Origin: Rhodocytophaga aerolata
GTDB taxonomy: Bacteria; Bacteroidota; Bacteroidia; Cytophagales; 172606-1
Length of the DNA stretch: 64,000 nt
Direction: 5' to 3'
Assembly (NCBI RefSeq): GCF_030503435.1
Contig: NZ_JAUKPO010000011.1
Coordinates: 62,001 to 126,000, forward strand
Part shown: positions 24,628 through 34,400 of the stretch, piece after piece
Layout of the letters: each line of letters begins with the position of its first letter
Position numbering within the stretch: position 1 is the first letter of the stretch
Notes under the pieces: generated by a model
Told to the model about the DNA's origin: nothing
The model's input: only the letters and a program-made list of their open reading frames with translations
Database searches by the model: none
Translations under genes and position numbers: made by a program

Positions 24628-25938
24628 ATGATGAAATCTCAAACAACCATACCTGCTACAAAAGTAGAACGGGCCACTAAATTTGTGAAAACAGGCTTTA
24701 AAGTAGGTGGTAATTACATAAAGCATTATACCAAACGCATGTTCGATACAGATCTATCTAAGGAAGACCTGCATGAAGACAATGCACACGATATTTATGA
24801 ATCGTTAAGCGAGTTAAAAGGAAGTGCGTTGAAAGTAGCTCAGATGATGAGTATGGACAGAAACCTGCTTCCTAAAGCTTACTCCGAAAAATTCACAATG
24901 GCTCAATACAGTGCTCCGCCCCTGTCTGGCCCATTGGTAATTAAAACATTTCAGAAATATTTTGGCAAAACACCACAAGAGTTGTTTGATACCTTTACTA
25001 TGGATGCAGTAAATGCGGCATCTATTGGCCAGGTGCATGAAGCTACTTTACAGGGTAAAAAATTAGCTGTAAAAGTGCAGTATCCAGGAGTAGCTCAAAG
25101 TGTAAGCTCGGATCTGAAAATGGTAAAGCCTTTTGCTATCCGCTTGTTAAATCTGAATGAGCGTGATGTAGAGAAATATATGCAGGAGGTAGAAAGCAAG
25201 CTGCTTGAAGAAACAGATTATACCCTGGAGCTGAAAAGGTCAGTAGACATTTCTAAGGCGTGTGCACATATACCTGATATCTTTTTTGCTACCTATTATC
25301 CACAATATTCCTGCGAACGCATCCTGACGATGGACTGGCTGGAAGGCAAACATCTGTCTGAATTTTTGCAAACTAATCCTTCGCAGGAAGTACGCAACAA
25401 AATTGGCCAGGCATTATGGGATTTTTATGATTTTCAGATCCATACACTCCGCACGGTACATGCAGATCCGCATCCTGGCAATTTCCTCATGCGGCCAGAT
25501 GGTACCATGGGTATTATTGACTTTGGCTGTGTAAAAGAAATTCCGGAAGATTATTACCAGAACTATTTTGCTTTAATTAATCCGCATATTCTGAAAGATG
25601 AAGCTAAGATGAATCAGTTATTCTATGCACTAGAATTTCTTTCACCAGCAGATTCACCGGCACAAGTAGCATTTTTTAAAGAATTATTCAAAAGCATGAT
25701 TGTTTTGCTGGGTAAACCCTTCCATACCCCCACCTTCGACTTCGGCAATGAAGCTTATTTTGCCTCTGTGTTTGAGTATGGAGAGAAAATGTCGAAATAC
25801 AAAGAAATCCGGGAATCCAAGTCAGCACGTGGCTCGCGACATGCCTTGTATATTAACAGAACCTATTATGGTTTGTATGCGATACTACACGAACTGAAGG
25901 CCAATATTACTACAACAAAGCCTGAATGGATGATGTAA
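24628..25938 (+). CDS. ABC1/UbiB-family atypical kinase (AarF/ADCK)
   Basis: Protein of 436 residues with the UbiB protein-kinase-like fold. The N-terminal KxGQ-type motif is K69-V-A-Q72 with Gly replaced by Ala. The segment AASIGQVHEA gives the Ala-rich loop and LAVKVQYPGV the VAVK-type lysine. The HADPHPGNFL segment is the catalytic loop and IIDFG the DFG-type metal site. Family members act as ATPases in quinone-linked lipid metabolism. No transmembrane segment is obvious. The start is taken at MMKSQTTIPATKV because the upstream 12 codons are not typical of the family. It follows a TetR-type regulator. Confidence 0.88.
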   Translation: MMKSQTTIPATKVERATKFVKTGFKVGGNYIKHYTKRMFDTDLSKEDLHEDNAHDIYESLSELKGSALKVAQMMSMDRNLLPKAYSEKFTMAQYSAPPLSGPLVIKTFQKYFGKTPQELFDTFTMDAVNAASIGQVHEATLQGKKLAVKVQYPGVAQSVSSDLKMVKPFAIRLLNLNERDVEKYMQEVESKLLEETDYTLELKRSVDISKACAHIPDIFFATYYPQYSCERILTMDWLEGKHLSEFLQTNPSQEVRNKIGQALWDFYDFQIHTLRTVHADPHPGNFLMRPDGTMGIIDFGCVKEIPEDYYQNYFALINPHILKDEAKMNQLFYALEFLSPADSPAQVAFFKELFKSMIVLLGKPFHTPTFDFGNEAYFASVFEYGEKMSKYKEIRESKSARGSRHALYINRTYYGLYAILHELKANITTTKPEWMM

Positions 25939-26110
25939 ATCCCTGTTTTAGCAAAATAGGTCGCAAATTTTTATGGAATAACTCTATATGTGCATCTTGT
26001 TATAAATACTATCGGTGCAGTACTAAAAATATATGAAAATTCTGTACGGCATGAGAATTATTTTTGGTATTTTAGTAACATATCAATACGAATCCAAGTA
26101 CTTGTGTATG

Positions 26111-26117
26111 AAGGAGA
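26111..26117 (+). promoter_or_regulatory. strong ribosome-binding site deciding the start of the 514-aa protein
   Basis: AAGGAGA located seven bases before ATG 26125. Such sites are rare in this window, where most starts have no recognisable Shine-Dalgarno sequence. Confidence 0.65.
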
Positions 26118-26124
26118 CACCACC

Positions 26125-27669
26125 ATGAAGGCATTTTTCACTACAAGCTTGTTATTACTTTTGCTCTGTTGTACAACAGCCACAACGGTATGGGCACAAC
26201 TGGATCAGGTGTTAAGGCTGGAAATCACTCCGGATGAAAAAGAAAATAAGTTATACAATGTTATTTCTTTAAAAGAAAAAGGCCTGCTTGTCTCTTCACA
26301 ATCGGTTTATCCGGAAGGCGGCAACCATACCTGGAACATCGCCCGCTACGATACAATGCTTAATATCATGTGGGAAAAGACCTATATTATTAAAGCAGAA
26401 TATTCCCCTACCAAAGTATTTCAGAATGATAATTTTCTGTATGTACTGCTTACCCAGAATCAGTCGCTGAAGATGTCGATCTTCCGTCTGGATTTTTTAA
26501 ATGGTGATTCTGAACTGGTGGAAGGCAGTTTACTAACCTATCTGGACATTACTCATTTTAAGGTAATGAGCAACACTGCCTATATTGGTGGACGTGTTAA
26601 ATACCGTCCGGTAGTGGTAGCATTTAATTTTTTCGACAAACGTTCCAGGATTTTGCCTGCCATGTATGAAGCAAATTCTGAAATAAGTGAATTGGAGGTA
26701 GACAATTACGAAAATACCCTGGATGTAATTTTATACAACATCAACAGGCGCCGGTCTGATTTATCTATCAAATCCTATGATTATGGTGGCCGCCTGCTGA
26801 AAAATATGGTGGTACCTTCCAACCGTGATAAAACGCTACAAACTGGCCGCATAAGCCCATTAAACGAAGACGAGCACTTCCTGATGGGAAATTATTCTGT
26901 CAAAAATTCGCCGTATGCTCAGGGTATGTATATAGCCAAAATGAATGGCGATGAGCAGGAGTTTATTAAATATTATAAATTCAACGATTTTGAGAATTTC
27001 TTCAGTTTTATGAAGCCCCGCCGGCAAGTGCGTGTAAGAAACCGGATTGTGAAAAAGAGAGAAAGAGGCAAGGAATACCAGTTGCGCTACCGCTTAATGC
27101 TGCACGACATTATTGAACAAGACGACCAGTATATTCTGATTGGGGAAGCCTTTTATCCGCAATACCGTTCTAACTCATTTTATGGCTATGGCTATTACGG
27201 CGGAAACCGCTACAGCGACCGTATTTTTGACGGCTATAAGTACACCCATGCGGTTGTGTGCGGGTTCGATAAACAAGGCAATTTGTTATGGGATAATAGT
27301 TTTGGTATTCAAGATTTTGTAAGCTATCAGTTAGTGGAAGCTGTAAAGGTAGCCGTAGACGATGATAAAATTGTTTTAGTCTATCCACACGAGGAAACGT
27401 TGAATACAAAAATAATTAAAGGAAACCAGGTGGTAAAAGATAAAGAGAACTATCCTATTAAAACCAATTTCGAGCATGACAAAATTGTAGATTCAGAGGA
27501 TGCGAAAGTAAGCGAATGGTATGGAAAATATTTTATTACCTGGGGCGAGCAGGAGATTAATAACAGCAAAGACGTTGGGGTAAAATCTACGCGTAAAGTG
27601 TTCTATCTCAATAAAATTACGTACCAAACCAATGCGGCTACTACAAATTTGCAAGAGCAGAAACAGTAG
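26125..27669 (+). CDS. exported protein of unknown function
   Basis: Protein of 514 residues that I do not recognise at family level. It has a clear signal peptide (residues 1-24, TTATTVWAQ) and a mature chain rich in aromatic residues and beta-strand-like pattern, for example ARYDTMLNIMWEKTYI and HAVVCGFDKQGNLLWDNSFG. These segments repeat a tell-the-amount-compared-to-expected style seen in propeller-like Bacteroidota surface proteins. ATG 26125 has an unusually good Shine-Dalgarno match, AAGGAGA at 26111-26117, eight bases away. A longer GTG-initiated frame upstream is rejected for that reason. Confidence 0.75.
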   Translation: MKAFFTTSLLLLLLCCTTATTVWAQLDQVLRLEITPDEKENKLYNVISLKEKGLLVSSQSVYPEGGNHTWNIARYDTMLNIMWEKTYIIKAEYSPTKVFQNDNFLYVLLTQNQSLKMSIFRLDFLNGDSELVEGSLLTYLDITHFKVMSNTAYIGGRVKYRPVVVAFNFFDKRSRILPAMYEANSEISELEVDNYENTLDVILYNINRRRSDLSIKSYDYGGRLLKNMVVPSNRDKTLQTGRISPLNEDEHFLMGNYSVKNSPYAQGMYIAKMNGDEQEFIKYYKFNDFENFFSFMKPRRQVRVRNRIVKKRERGKEYQLRYRLMLHDIIEQDDQYILIGEAFYPQYRSNSFYGYGYYGGNRYSDRIFDGYKYTHAVVCGFDKQGNLLWDNSFGIQDFVSYQLVEAVKVAVDDDKIVLVYPHEETLNTKIIKGNQVVKDKENYPIKTNFEHDKIVDSEDAKVSEWYGKYFITWGEQEINNSKDVGVKSTRKVFYLNKITYQTNAATTNLQEQKQ

Positions 27670-27692
27670 ATGTTAAAGTATAAGTATAATTC

Positions 27693-27725
27693 ATACGAAA
27701 GGCGCATCAGATGCGCCTTTCGTAT
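27693..27725 (+). terminator. hairpin after the 514-aa secreted protein gene
   Basis: Perfect 15-bp stem (27693-27707 with 27711-27725) and a three-base loop, 24 bases after the stop. There is no clean U tract, but the end is T/A rich. Confidence 0.7.
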
Positions 27726-27796
27726 TATCGTGTAGGCATAACAATGCTTATTGAAAATTACACGGTAAGCCGCCGTTTATATTAAGTCCTTTTTTC

Positions 27797-27804
27797 TATC
27801 TTTG
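27797..27804 (+). promoter_or_regulatory. -7 promoter element for pyrR
   Basis: TATCTTTG ends 12 bases before ATG 27817, implying a leader of about six bases. A TTG start at 27802 would lie inside it and is therefore unlikely. Confidence 0.55.
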
Positions 27805-27816
27805 CACACCCAAGCC

Positions 27817-28353
27817 ATGCAAAAAAGACAAATACTGGATAGCCAACAACTGGAAATTACGCTTAGCCGCTTAAGCCAGCAACTCATCGAAAATCACGAT
27901 ACGTTTCAGGATTCTGTAATGTTGGGCCTGCAGCCTCGGGGTGTTTTCTTGGCCGAACGGCTCAAGCAACGTATCCGGCAAATGAATAAGACAGAGGTAC
28001 CTCTCGGATATCTGGATGCCACATTTTACCGGGATGATTTCAGGCGGCGGGAAACACCTCTCAAACCAAATGCTACCAACGTACCATTTATTATTGAAGA
28101 TAAAAATGTTATTCTCATAGATGATGTGCTGTTTACAGGCCGTACCGTAAGAGCTGCCCTGGATGCCATGACGGCTTTTGGAAGGCCTCGTAAGGTAGAG
28201 TTACTCATTTTAATAGACCGTAAATACAGCCGGGATTTGCCCATTGAACCCAACTACATCGGGAAGCCGGTAGATTCCATTTTTTCTCAACGGGTATTAG
28301 TGCAATGGAAAGAACAAGGAAATACAGAGGATAGCATCTGGCTGATGAATTAA
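27817..28353 (+). CDS. pyrR: PyrR-type phosphoribosyltransferase (uracil phosphoribosyltransferase / pyr regulator)
   Basis: Protein of 178 residues with the type I phosphoribosyltransferase fold. The PRPP-binding motif is VILIDDVLFTGRTVRAALDAM (about residues 104-124). MLGLQPRGVFLAERL is near the N-terminus, and the C-terminal half has LLILIDRKYSRDLPIEPNYIG. PyrR proteins convert uracil and PRPP to UMP and in Firmicutes also bind pyr mRNA. Here the leader is about six bases, leaving no room for a PyrR-binding attenuator upstream of the gene. It is followed 49 bases later by pyrB, in the conserved pyrR-pyrB order. Confidence 0.92.
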   Translation: MQKRQILDSQQLEITLSRLSQQLIENHDTFQDSVMLGLQPRGVFLAERLKQRIRQMNKTEVPLGYLDATFYRDDFRRRETPLKPNATNVPFIIEDKNVILIDDVLFTGRTVRAALDAMTAFGRPRKVELLILIDRKYSRDLPIEPNYIGKPVDSIFSQRVLVQWKEQGNTEDSIWLMN

Positions 28354-28402
28354 AGCTAAAAACGAATACAGGTTTCACTTTTTGCTCAAACATACCACAC
28401 GC

Positions 28403-29323
28403 ATGCAACAACTAAGTGTAAAACACTTACTCGGAATAAAAGGTCTTACCAGGGCAGATATAGAACTAATTTTTGAAACTGCCGATACATTTAAAGAAGT
28501 ACTAAACAGGCCCATAAAAAAAGTACCCTCCTTGCGAGACATAACGGTAGCCAATGTATTTTTTGAAAATTCTACCCGTACCCGCCTGTCTTTCGAACTG
28601 GCACAAAAAAGACTCTCGGCCGATGTTATTAACTTCTCCTCTTCGTCTAGTTCTGTAAAAAAAGGCGAAACCCTACTGGATACAGTCAACAACATCCTGG
28701 CTATGAAGGTAGATATGATTGTTATGCGCCACTCTAGTCCAGGATCTCCGCATTTTCTGGCTAAACATATTAAAGCCAATATTGTAAATGCAGGCGATGG
28801 TACACATGAACATCCAACGCAGGCACTGCTCGATGCTTTTTCTATCCGGGAGGAACATGGTGAAGTTGCAGGAAAAAAAGTAGCTATTATTGGCGATATT
28901 TTACATTCTAGAGTAGCGTTGTCAAATATTTTTGCCCTTCAGTTACTAGGTGCAGAAGTAATGGTATGCGGACCAATTACGCTGCTTCCTAAATACATAA
29001 AAGAGCTGGGAGTGAAGGTAGAATTAGATGTTCGCAAGGCTTTACAATGGTGCGATGTGGCTAATGTTCTGCGTATTCAGCTGGAAAGGCAGCAGATAAA
29101 ATATTTTCCGTCTCTACGTGAATATTCCCTCTATTACGGCATTAACAAAAAACTCCTCGATTCCCTCGACAAAAAAATCACCGTTATGCATCCCGGACCC
29201 ATTAACCGGGGAGTAGAATTGAGCAGTGATGCGGCCGACTCTGATCATTCTATTATCCTGAACCAGGTAGAAAATGGTGTAGCCATCCGGATGGCGGTAA
29301 TGTACTTGTTAGCTCAGAATTAA
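28403..29323 (+). CDS. pyrB: aspartate carbamoyltransferase catalytic subunit
   Basis: Enzyme of 306 residues that carbamoylates aspartate in pyrimidine biosynthesis. The carbamoyl-phosphate motif FFENSTRTRLSFELA is at about residue 50, SSVKKGETLLDT follows, then MRHSSPGSPHFLA, the HEHPTQALLD motif and MHPGPINRGVEL. Length and motifs match a full catalytic chain. ATG 28403 is chosen over an upstream TTG because LSVKHLLGI is the usual start region. The pyrI regulatory chain is not adjacent. Confidence 0.96.
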   Translation: MQQLSVKHLLGIKGLTRADIELIFETADTFKEVLNRPIKKVPSLRDITVANVFFENSTRTRLSFELAQKRLSADVINFSSSSSSVKKGETLLDTVNNILAMKVDMIVMRHSSPGSPHFLAKHIKANIVNAGDGTHEHPTQALLDAFSIREEHGEVAGKKVAIIGDILHSRVALSNIFALQLLGAEVMVCGPITLLPKYIKELGVKVELDVRKALQWCDVANVLRIQLERQQIKYFPSLREYSLYYGINKKLLDSLDKKITVMHPGPINRGVELSSDAADSDHSIILNQVENGVAIRMAVMYLLAQN

Positions 29324-29461
29324 CTTCTGCATTTAACTATCAGAACTACATGCAATTCTGTTGAAAACCTGAGTATGTATGATATCTGAGCAGAAGACAC
29401 CTATAAAAAACAAGCAAACTGCTTTATTTGAATTCTATTCAGCACTAAGCTACTTATCTGT

Positions 29462-29854
29462 ATGTCCAACAAAAAAATCAGAATATTTATTATTGATGAT
29501 GATGAGTCATTCTTATTCGTACTCAAAAAGCATTTAGAACAAAAACAAATTTTTGAAATCTATACTTTCAATACTGGTGAAGCGGGTATTGAGCAATTAC
29601 ATTTAGATCCCTATATTCTTATTCTGGACTACAATATAAACCGTTCTGGTGGCCGGATGAATGGCAAAGAAGTGATGGAAACTGCTCAGAAACACTTGCA
29701 GAAATTAAAAGTAATTATGCTGAGTGGCCAGGAAGATGGGCAAATAGTTTTTGAGATGATCAAACTTGGCATTAAAGAATATATCATCAAGGGAGCTACT
29801 GCACTGGATGAGCTTGATGAAATTCTACATATGTATATGTCAGAAAAAGTATAA
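29462..29854 (+). CDS. single-domain response regulator (receiver only)
   Basis: CheY-like protein of 130 residues. Acidic pocket residues are in IIDDDES, the phosphoacceptor Asp is in ILILDYNIN (about residue 58), the conserved Ser/Thr is in IMLSGQED and the Lys in EYIIKGA. There is no output domain, and no histidine kinase gene is adjacent, so it probably acts through protein interaction in a phosphorelay coded elsewhere. An intrinsic terminator follows. Confidence 0.88.
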   Translation: MSNKKIRIFIIDDDESFLFVLKKHLEQKQIFEIYTFNTGEAGIEQLHLDPYILILDYNINRSGGRMNGKEVMETAQKHLQKLKVIMLSGQEDGQIVFEMIKLGIKEYIIKGATALDELDEILHMYMSEKV

Positions 29855-29915
29855 AAAGAAATTTCCTTTTCAGCTTCTACACACCTAGCTGAGAATTCTA
29901 TACATTTACTTCAGA

Positions 29916-29964
29916 AGCCCATTACCAATCTGTTAAAACAGACTGGTAATGGGCTTTTTTATTT
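29916..29964 (+). terminator. intrinsic terminator of the receiver gene
   Basis: A 12-bp stem (29916-29927 with 29944-29955) plus an inner helix (29929-29932 with 29939-29942), followed by TTTTTTATTTT. This is the cleanest Rho-independent terminator in the window. Confidence 0.9.
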
Positions 29965-30030
29965 TCCAGGTTAAAAATGTTTTGGTATAACATAGGAACG
30001 AAAAGTGTATATTTTAATTAAATTCGCTAT

Positions 30031-31404
30031 ATGCCAATCACTACGAGCATCCACGAAAACATTTCATCCAGGCTTCTGCGCTACCTCAGCTCACCTGTAG
30101 ACAACAGTCCATTAATTGTTTTCCGGATAATCTTCGGATTACTCATCTTCCTGGAATCTATAGGGGCTATTTTCACCGGCTGGGTAAAAGAAACATTTAT
30201 TGACCCTGTGTATCCTTTGCCTTTTATTGGTTTTGAGTGGTTGCAACCGTTGCCGGGGTATGGCATGTACGGATACTATGTGGTAATGTCAGGTTTTGGG
30301 TTGATGGTGATGCTGGGTTTATTCTATCGCTTCAGCATAACGGCTTTCACCCTAATGTGGACTGCTACTTATCTGATGCAGAAATTCAACTACAATAATC
30401 ATTACTATTTGTTGATTCTGCTTTGTGTACTGATGATGCTTGTACCAGCCCATCACTATGCTTCACTGGATGTTAAGCGTAAACCGGCTATCCGGAGTTT
30501 AACTTGTCCCAGGTGGTGTTTCTGGCTTTTCATTCTGCAACTATGGATTGTATTTACCTATGCAGCCATCGCCAAAATACAACCCGACTGGCTCTCGGCC
30601 AAGCCTATTGCTTTGTGGTTCCAATACAAAACTGATTATCCTATACTTGGGCCCCTGCTAGCAACTAACTGGATTAAATGGGTAGTAGCATATGGAGGGA
30701 TCTTCTTTGATTTATTAATAGTGCCTTTACTGCTCTGGAAAAAAACAAGAATGCTAGCTTTCGTTGCTTCGCTTGTTTTTCATGGATTCAACTCTGCTGT
30801 ATTTCAGATAGGCATTTTTCCCTATTTAATGATCGGGGCAGATGTATTTTTCTTTGAACCAGAGAAAGTGAGACGATTCTTTTTTAAGAAAAAAACGCCT
30901 ATATCCGCACTACCTTCTCCTCTTCCCTCCTATTCTCTGCCAAATCCGGCTATTACCGTTTTTTTAGTGCTATTTTTTGTACTGCAAGTAGTCTTACCAT
31001 TGAGGCACTTGTTATTTCCCGGAGATGTAAACTGGACTGAAGAAGGCCACCGGATGTCATGGCGGATGATGCTACGGTCTAAGGGCGGTAATTTATCTTT
31101 TAATCTACGGAATCCTCAGACAAATGAGCAGTGGAAGGTTTATCTGAGTGACTACTTAACGGATGTACAAGCGGCTGATGTAGCCACGCATCCGGATATG
31201 ATATGGCAAGTAGTCCAACTGCTGAAAAAGAAATATGGAGCAGAAGGTATACAAAACCTGGAAATTTATGCCATTAGTGAAGCCAGTCTGAATGGCCGTC
31301 CCTATCAGCCCTTTATTGACCCTACTGTAGACTTAGCAAAAGTAGACTGGGAGGCTTTCAAACATGCCCACTGGATATTACCTATGAAATCTGATGAGCA
31401 ATAA
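30031..31404 (+). CDS. HTTM-domain membrane protein (vitamin K gamma-carboxylase-like)
   Basis: Protein of 457 residues with at least seven membrane helices between residues 25 and 330 (LIVFRIIFGLLIFLESIGAI and others). The IAKIQPDWL and FNYNNHYYLLILL segments are typical of the HTTM (horizontally transferred transmembrane) domain, related to vitamin K-dependent gamma-carboxylase. The C-terminal 100 residues form a soluble part (WTEEGHRMSWRMMLRSKGG). The biochemical role of bacterial members is not known. The gene is monocistronic. Confidence 0.85.
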   Translation: MPITTSIHENISSRLLRYLSSPVDNSPLIVFRIIFGLLIFLESIGAIFTGWVKETFIDPVYPLPFIGFEWLQPLPGYGMYGYYVVMSGFGLMVMLGLFYRFSITAFTLMWTATYLMQKFNYNNHYYLLILLCVLMMLVPAHHYASLDVKRKPAIRSLTCPRWCFWLFILQLWIVFTYAAIAKIQPDWLSAKPIALWFQYKTDYPILGPLLATNWIKWVVAYGGIFFDLLIVPLLLWKKTRMLAFVASLVFHGFNSAVFQIGIFPYLMIGADVFFFEPEKVRRFFFKKKTPISALPSPLPSYSLPNPAITVFLVLFFVLQVVLPLRHLLFPGDVNWTEEGHRMSWRMMLRSKGGNLSFNLRNPQTNEQWKVYLSDYLTDVQAADVATHPDMIWQVVQLLKKKYGAEGIQNLEIYAISEASLNGRPYQPFIDPTVDLAKVDWEAFKHAHWILPMKSDEQ

Positions 31405-31462
31405 AAAGCGGTTTCCCAAATCCGTTAAATTTTATAAGCTAACCAATTTAGAAAACCGCTTT
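31405..31462. terminator. possible terminator between HTTM and purL
   Basis: A 10-bp stem (31405-31414 with 31453-31462), AAAGCGGTTT/AAACCGCTTT, encloses 38 bases between convergent genes. The arms end in A/T, so either strand could give a U tract. The loop is long, so the confidence is moderate. Confidence 0.45.
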
Positions 31463-31498
31463 ACCATGAATTACAAAAAATTAACCAATGGCAAGCTT

Positions 31499-33739
31499 TT
31501 ACTCTTCCATAATTTTTCCTAAGGCATTATTGTATAGTTCTTTTGCTCCAGCAGAAGTTAAAATAGGCTCATCTACTATCCGGAAATCGGCGGCATGCAC
31601 TTTGCCTAATAAGCTGAACTTTACTTTAGAATTATCCAATGCATCTAAGAAGGCATCATTGTTTTCAGGTTTTACAGATACCACTACCCGGCTTTGGCTT
31701 TCGCCAAACAAGAAAGCATCTAACCGTACATTTTTATCAGGATTAATATTGAAACCTAATCCGCGGGGCATGGCTGATTCAGCTAACGCAGCTAGCAAAC
31801 CGCCATCCGATACATCATGCGCGGATTCAATACGTTTTTGTAAAATCAACTCTTTTACAAGCGCCTGCACGGCAAATTCTTCTTCTATATCAAAATACGG
31901 AGCAGGGGAAGCTTTTACGCCTTTGTATGAGTACAGATATTCTGAACTAGCCAGATCATTTCGAGACTGGCCAATCAAATAAATAATATCTCCTTCTTTT
32001 TTGAAATCTATGGTCATCTGGTTTTCTGGGGCTTCCATTAATCCTAACATACCAATAGTGGGTGTCGGAAAAACTGGACCTTCGTCAGATGACTGGTTAT
32101 AAAAACTTACATTTCCTCCGGTAACGGGCGTACTGAATTTTTCGCAGGCTTTCTTCATTCCTTTGATAGCTCCCACAAACTGCCAGTATACTTCCGGAAC
32201 ATACGGATTACCGAAATTCAAGCAGTTGGTAATAGCTACCGGTTCACCACCACTACATACAATGTTCCGGGCAGCTTCTGCCACGGCAATAGCACAGCCT
32301 TGTTCAGGGTCTGCCTGTACATACCGGGAATTGCAGTCTACTGTAATAACAAGAGATTTATCAGTGCCTTTTACCCGTACAATGGCTGCATCAGAGGGTG
32401 CATTCGTACTTCTGTTGGCAATACCAACCATTGAATCGTACTGTTCATACACCCATTTTTTTGAGGCAATATTGGGATGGGATAAGATATATTTTGCTGC
32501 TTCAGTAATCTGAGTAGTATTTTGTATATCTTCTATCGTATGTATGTCAAATTTCTGATATTCTTTATAATACGCAGGTTCTCTGTATTCTCTGTGATAC
32601 ACAGGTGCCCCACCCCCTAGTACTAGGTCATCAGCTGGAACATCGGCTACTAGTTCGCCATGCATATAAAAATGTAAGCGGCCTGTATCAGTCACGGTAC
32701 CTATTTGCTCACAATTCAAATCCCACTTATCGAATATAGCCTTAGTTCCAGCTTCTTTGCCTTTTTCTACTACAATCAACATCCGCTCCTGTGATTCTGA
32801 AAGCAAAATTTCGAAAGGCACCATATTAGCCTGCCGGGTAGGCACACGGTCCAGGTGAATTTCCATACCATGCTCCCCTTTGGCACTCATTTCTGACGTA
32901 GAGCAAATAATACCGGCAGCACCCATATCCTGAATACCAATAACATGCCCGGTAGCAATTATTTCCAACGTAGCTTCCAATAATAACTTTTCCTGAAAAG
33001 GATCGCCTACCTGAACGGCCGGCAATTTTTCAACGGAATGCTCACCAATATCTTCTGAAGCAAAGGTAGCTCCGTGTATGCCATCTTTACCGGTAGCTGA
33101 TCCGACTATAAATACCGGGTTTCCTACGCCATACGAAATTGCTTTGGCTACCTGGCCTGTCTTTACGATACCTGCTGAAAATGCATTTACGAGTGGATTA
33201 GTATTAAAGGAATCATCAAAAAACACTTCGCCTCCTACTGTAGGAATACCAAATGCATTCCCATAGTCGCCAATTCCCTTTACAACTCCTTTTAACAAAC
33301 GCCGGGTTTTGTCTAGTTTCAGATTGCCGAAACGCAGCGAATTCAACTGGGCAATAGGCCGGGCACCCATCGTAAAAATATCCCGGTTTATTCCACCTAC
33401 TCCGGTAGCCGCACCCTGATAAGGTTCTAAAGCAGAAGGGTGGTTGTGCGATTCAATTTTGAAGCTACAGGCTAACCCATCGCCAATATCTACTAATCCG
33501 GCATTTTCTTCTCCGGCTTTTGCCAGCATCCGGGGAGAATCTTTGGGCAAGGTTTTCAGCCAGACAATGGAATTTTTGTAGGAACAGTGCTCCGACCACA
33601 TTACTGAAAAAATACTTAACTCAGTAAAATTTGGCGTACGGCCAAGAATGGCCTTGATTTTCTCAAATTCTTCAGGCAAAAGGCCTAGTTTTTTGGCGGT
33701 ATCTACAGTAGGTAAGTGGGTTTCGGTGGATAATGTCAT
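31499..33739 (-). CDS. purL: phosphoribosylformylglycinamidine synthase subunit PurL
   Basis: ATP-dependent enzyme of 746 residues in purine biosynthesis, of the small PurL type that works with separate PurQ and PurS. Motifs include [13 protein letters not shown] near residue 50, [26 protein letters not shown], the [13 protein letters not shown] segment, the middle MLIVVEKG region and a second AIRS-like half ([12 protein letters not shown]..., [23 protein letters not shown]). ATG 33739 is preferred because a -7 element at 33775-33782 lies downstream of the longer TTG start. purQ and purS are not adjacent. Confidence 0.95.
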   Translation of the reverse strand: MTLSTETHLPTVDTAKKLGLLPEEFEKIKAILGRTPNFTELSIFSVMWSEHCSYKNSIVWLKTLPKDSPRMLAKAGEENAGLVDIGDGLACSFKIESHNHPSALEPYQGAATGVGGINRDIFTMGARPIAQLNSLRFGNLKLDKTRRLLKGVVKGIGDYGNAFGIPTVGGEVFFDDSFNTNPLVNAFSAGIVKTGQVAKAISYGVGNPVFIVGSATGKDGIHGATFASEDIGEHSVEKLPAVQVGDPFQEKLLLEATLEIIATGHVIGIQDMGAAGIICSTSEMSAKGEHGMEIHLDRVPTRQANMVPFEILLSESQERMLIVVEKGKEAGTKAIFDKWDLNCEQIGTVTDTGRLHFYMHGELVADVPADDLVLGGGAPVYHREYREPAYYKEYQKFDIHTIEDIQNTTQITEAAKYILSHPNIASKKWVYEQYDSMVGIANRSTNAPSDAAIVRVKGTDKSLVITVDCNSRYVQADPEQGCAIAVAEAARNIVCSGGEPVAITNCLNFGNPYVPEVYWQFVGAIKGMKKACEKFSTPVTGGNVSFYNQSSDEGPVFPTPTIGMLGLMEAPENQMTIDFKKEGDIIYLIGQSRNDLASSEYLYSYKGVKASPAPYFDIEEEFAVQALVKELILQKRIESAHDVSDGGLLAALAESAMPRGLGFNINPDKNVRLDAFLFGESQSRVVVSVKPENNDAFLDALDNSKVKFSLLGKVHAADFRIVDEPILTSAGAKELYNNALGKIMEE

Positions 33740-33774
33740 GTGCGAAAAAGATAATGAGAACTTACTAGACGGGG

Positions 33775-33782
33775 CAAAATTA
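33775..33782 (-). promoter_or_regulatory. -7 promoter element for purL
   Basis: TAATTTTG on the minus strand, 35 bases before ATG 33739. It lies downstream of the TTG that would extend the frame and so decides the start. Confidence 0.5.
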
Positions 33783-34007
33783 GACAAAAAGGTGCATACT
33801 TGCTGCGCTATTCCGGAACTTGCTTACATATTTTGCTTAGTTATTTTTAGCAAAGCTTCTATCTAAAGTTTTTTTCAGATATATTTATAAGTAACCAGCT
33901 ATTTTATCCAGTTTTGGTACATCTGTTATCAATCCTGCGAATCTTATAAATTTCATTCACCCTTTTTTATTTTCTTGCTATAGTAAAATTTATAGTATAC
34001 TATTCGT

Positions 34008-34400
34008 ATGAGAAGGCTTTTTCGTAAACAGCAAACAGGCTTATATATCGGCTTACTAAGTGTGTGTTGCTCGTGTGTTCAAATTCAAAAGGCAGAAAAA
34101 ATTAGTCCAATTATTCCGGTACAGGAAGCGAAAAATATAGAGGACGACACCGATTCCCAGATTAATGTATATGTATTTAAACCTGCTTTCCGCAGTTACC
34201 AGGAAACAGTAAAATACGAAGCTATTGGCAGTAATATTTCATCATTCGATCAGGTATTGAACAAAGTAAAAAGCCGTGCCCGTAAAGATGGTTGCGAAGC
34301 GCTGGTACAGGTTAAATTTTACAGACAAGCCTATGGCAATGGTAAACTGGGTAGTTCTTTTCCCAAGATAGAAGCCATTGGTGTAAAATACACAGAATAA
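34008..34400 (+). CDS. small lipoprotein of unknown function
   Basis: Protein of 130 residues. The N-terminal hydrophobic stretch has three cysteines (LLSVCCSCVQ), consistent with a lipobox. The mature part has YEAIGSNISSFDQVLNKVKSRARKDGCEALVQVKFY, a pattern resembling small RcsF/YbjQ-like lipoproteins with a Cys in GCEAL. No assignable function. The gene stands alone on the plus strand. Confidence 0.6.
   Translation: MRRLFRKQQTGLYIGLLSVCCSCVQIQKAEKISPIIPVQEAKNIEDDTDSQINVYVFKPAFRSYQETVKYEAIGSNISSFDQVLNKVKSRARKDGCEALVQVKFYRQAYGNGKLGSSFPKIEAIGVKYTE

Noticed and set aside
25296-25304. Single perfect TTATCCACA inside the ABC1 kinase gene
   Set aside because: An isolated box in coding sequence is expected by chance at about this frequency; it has no companions.
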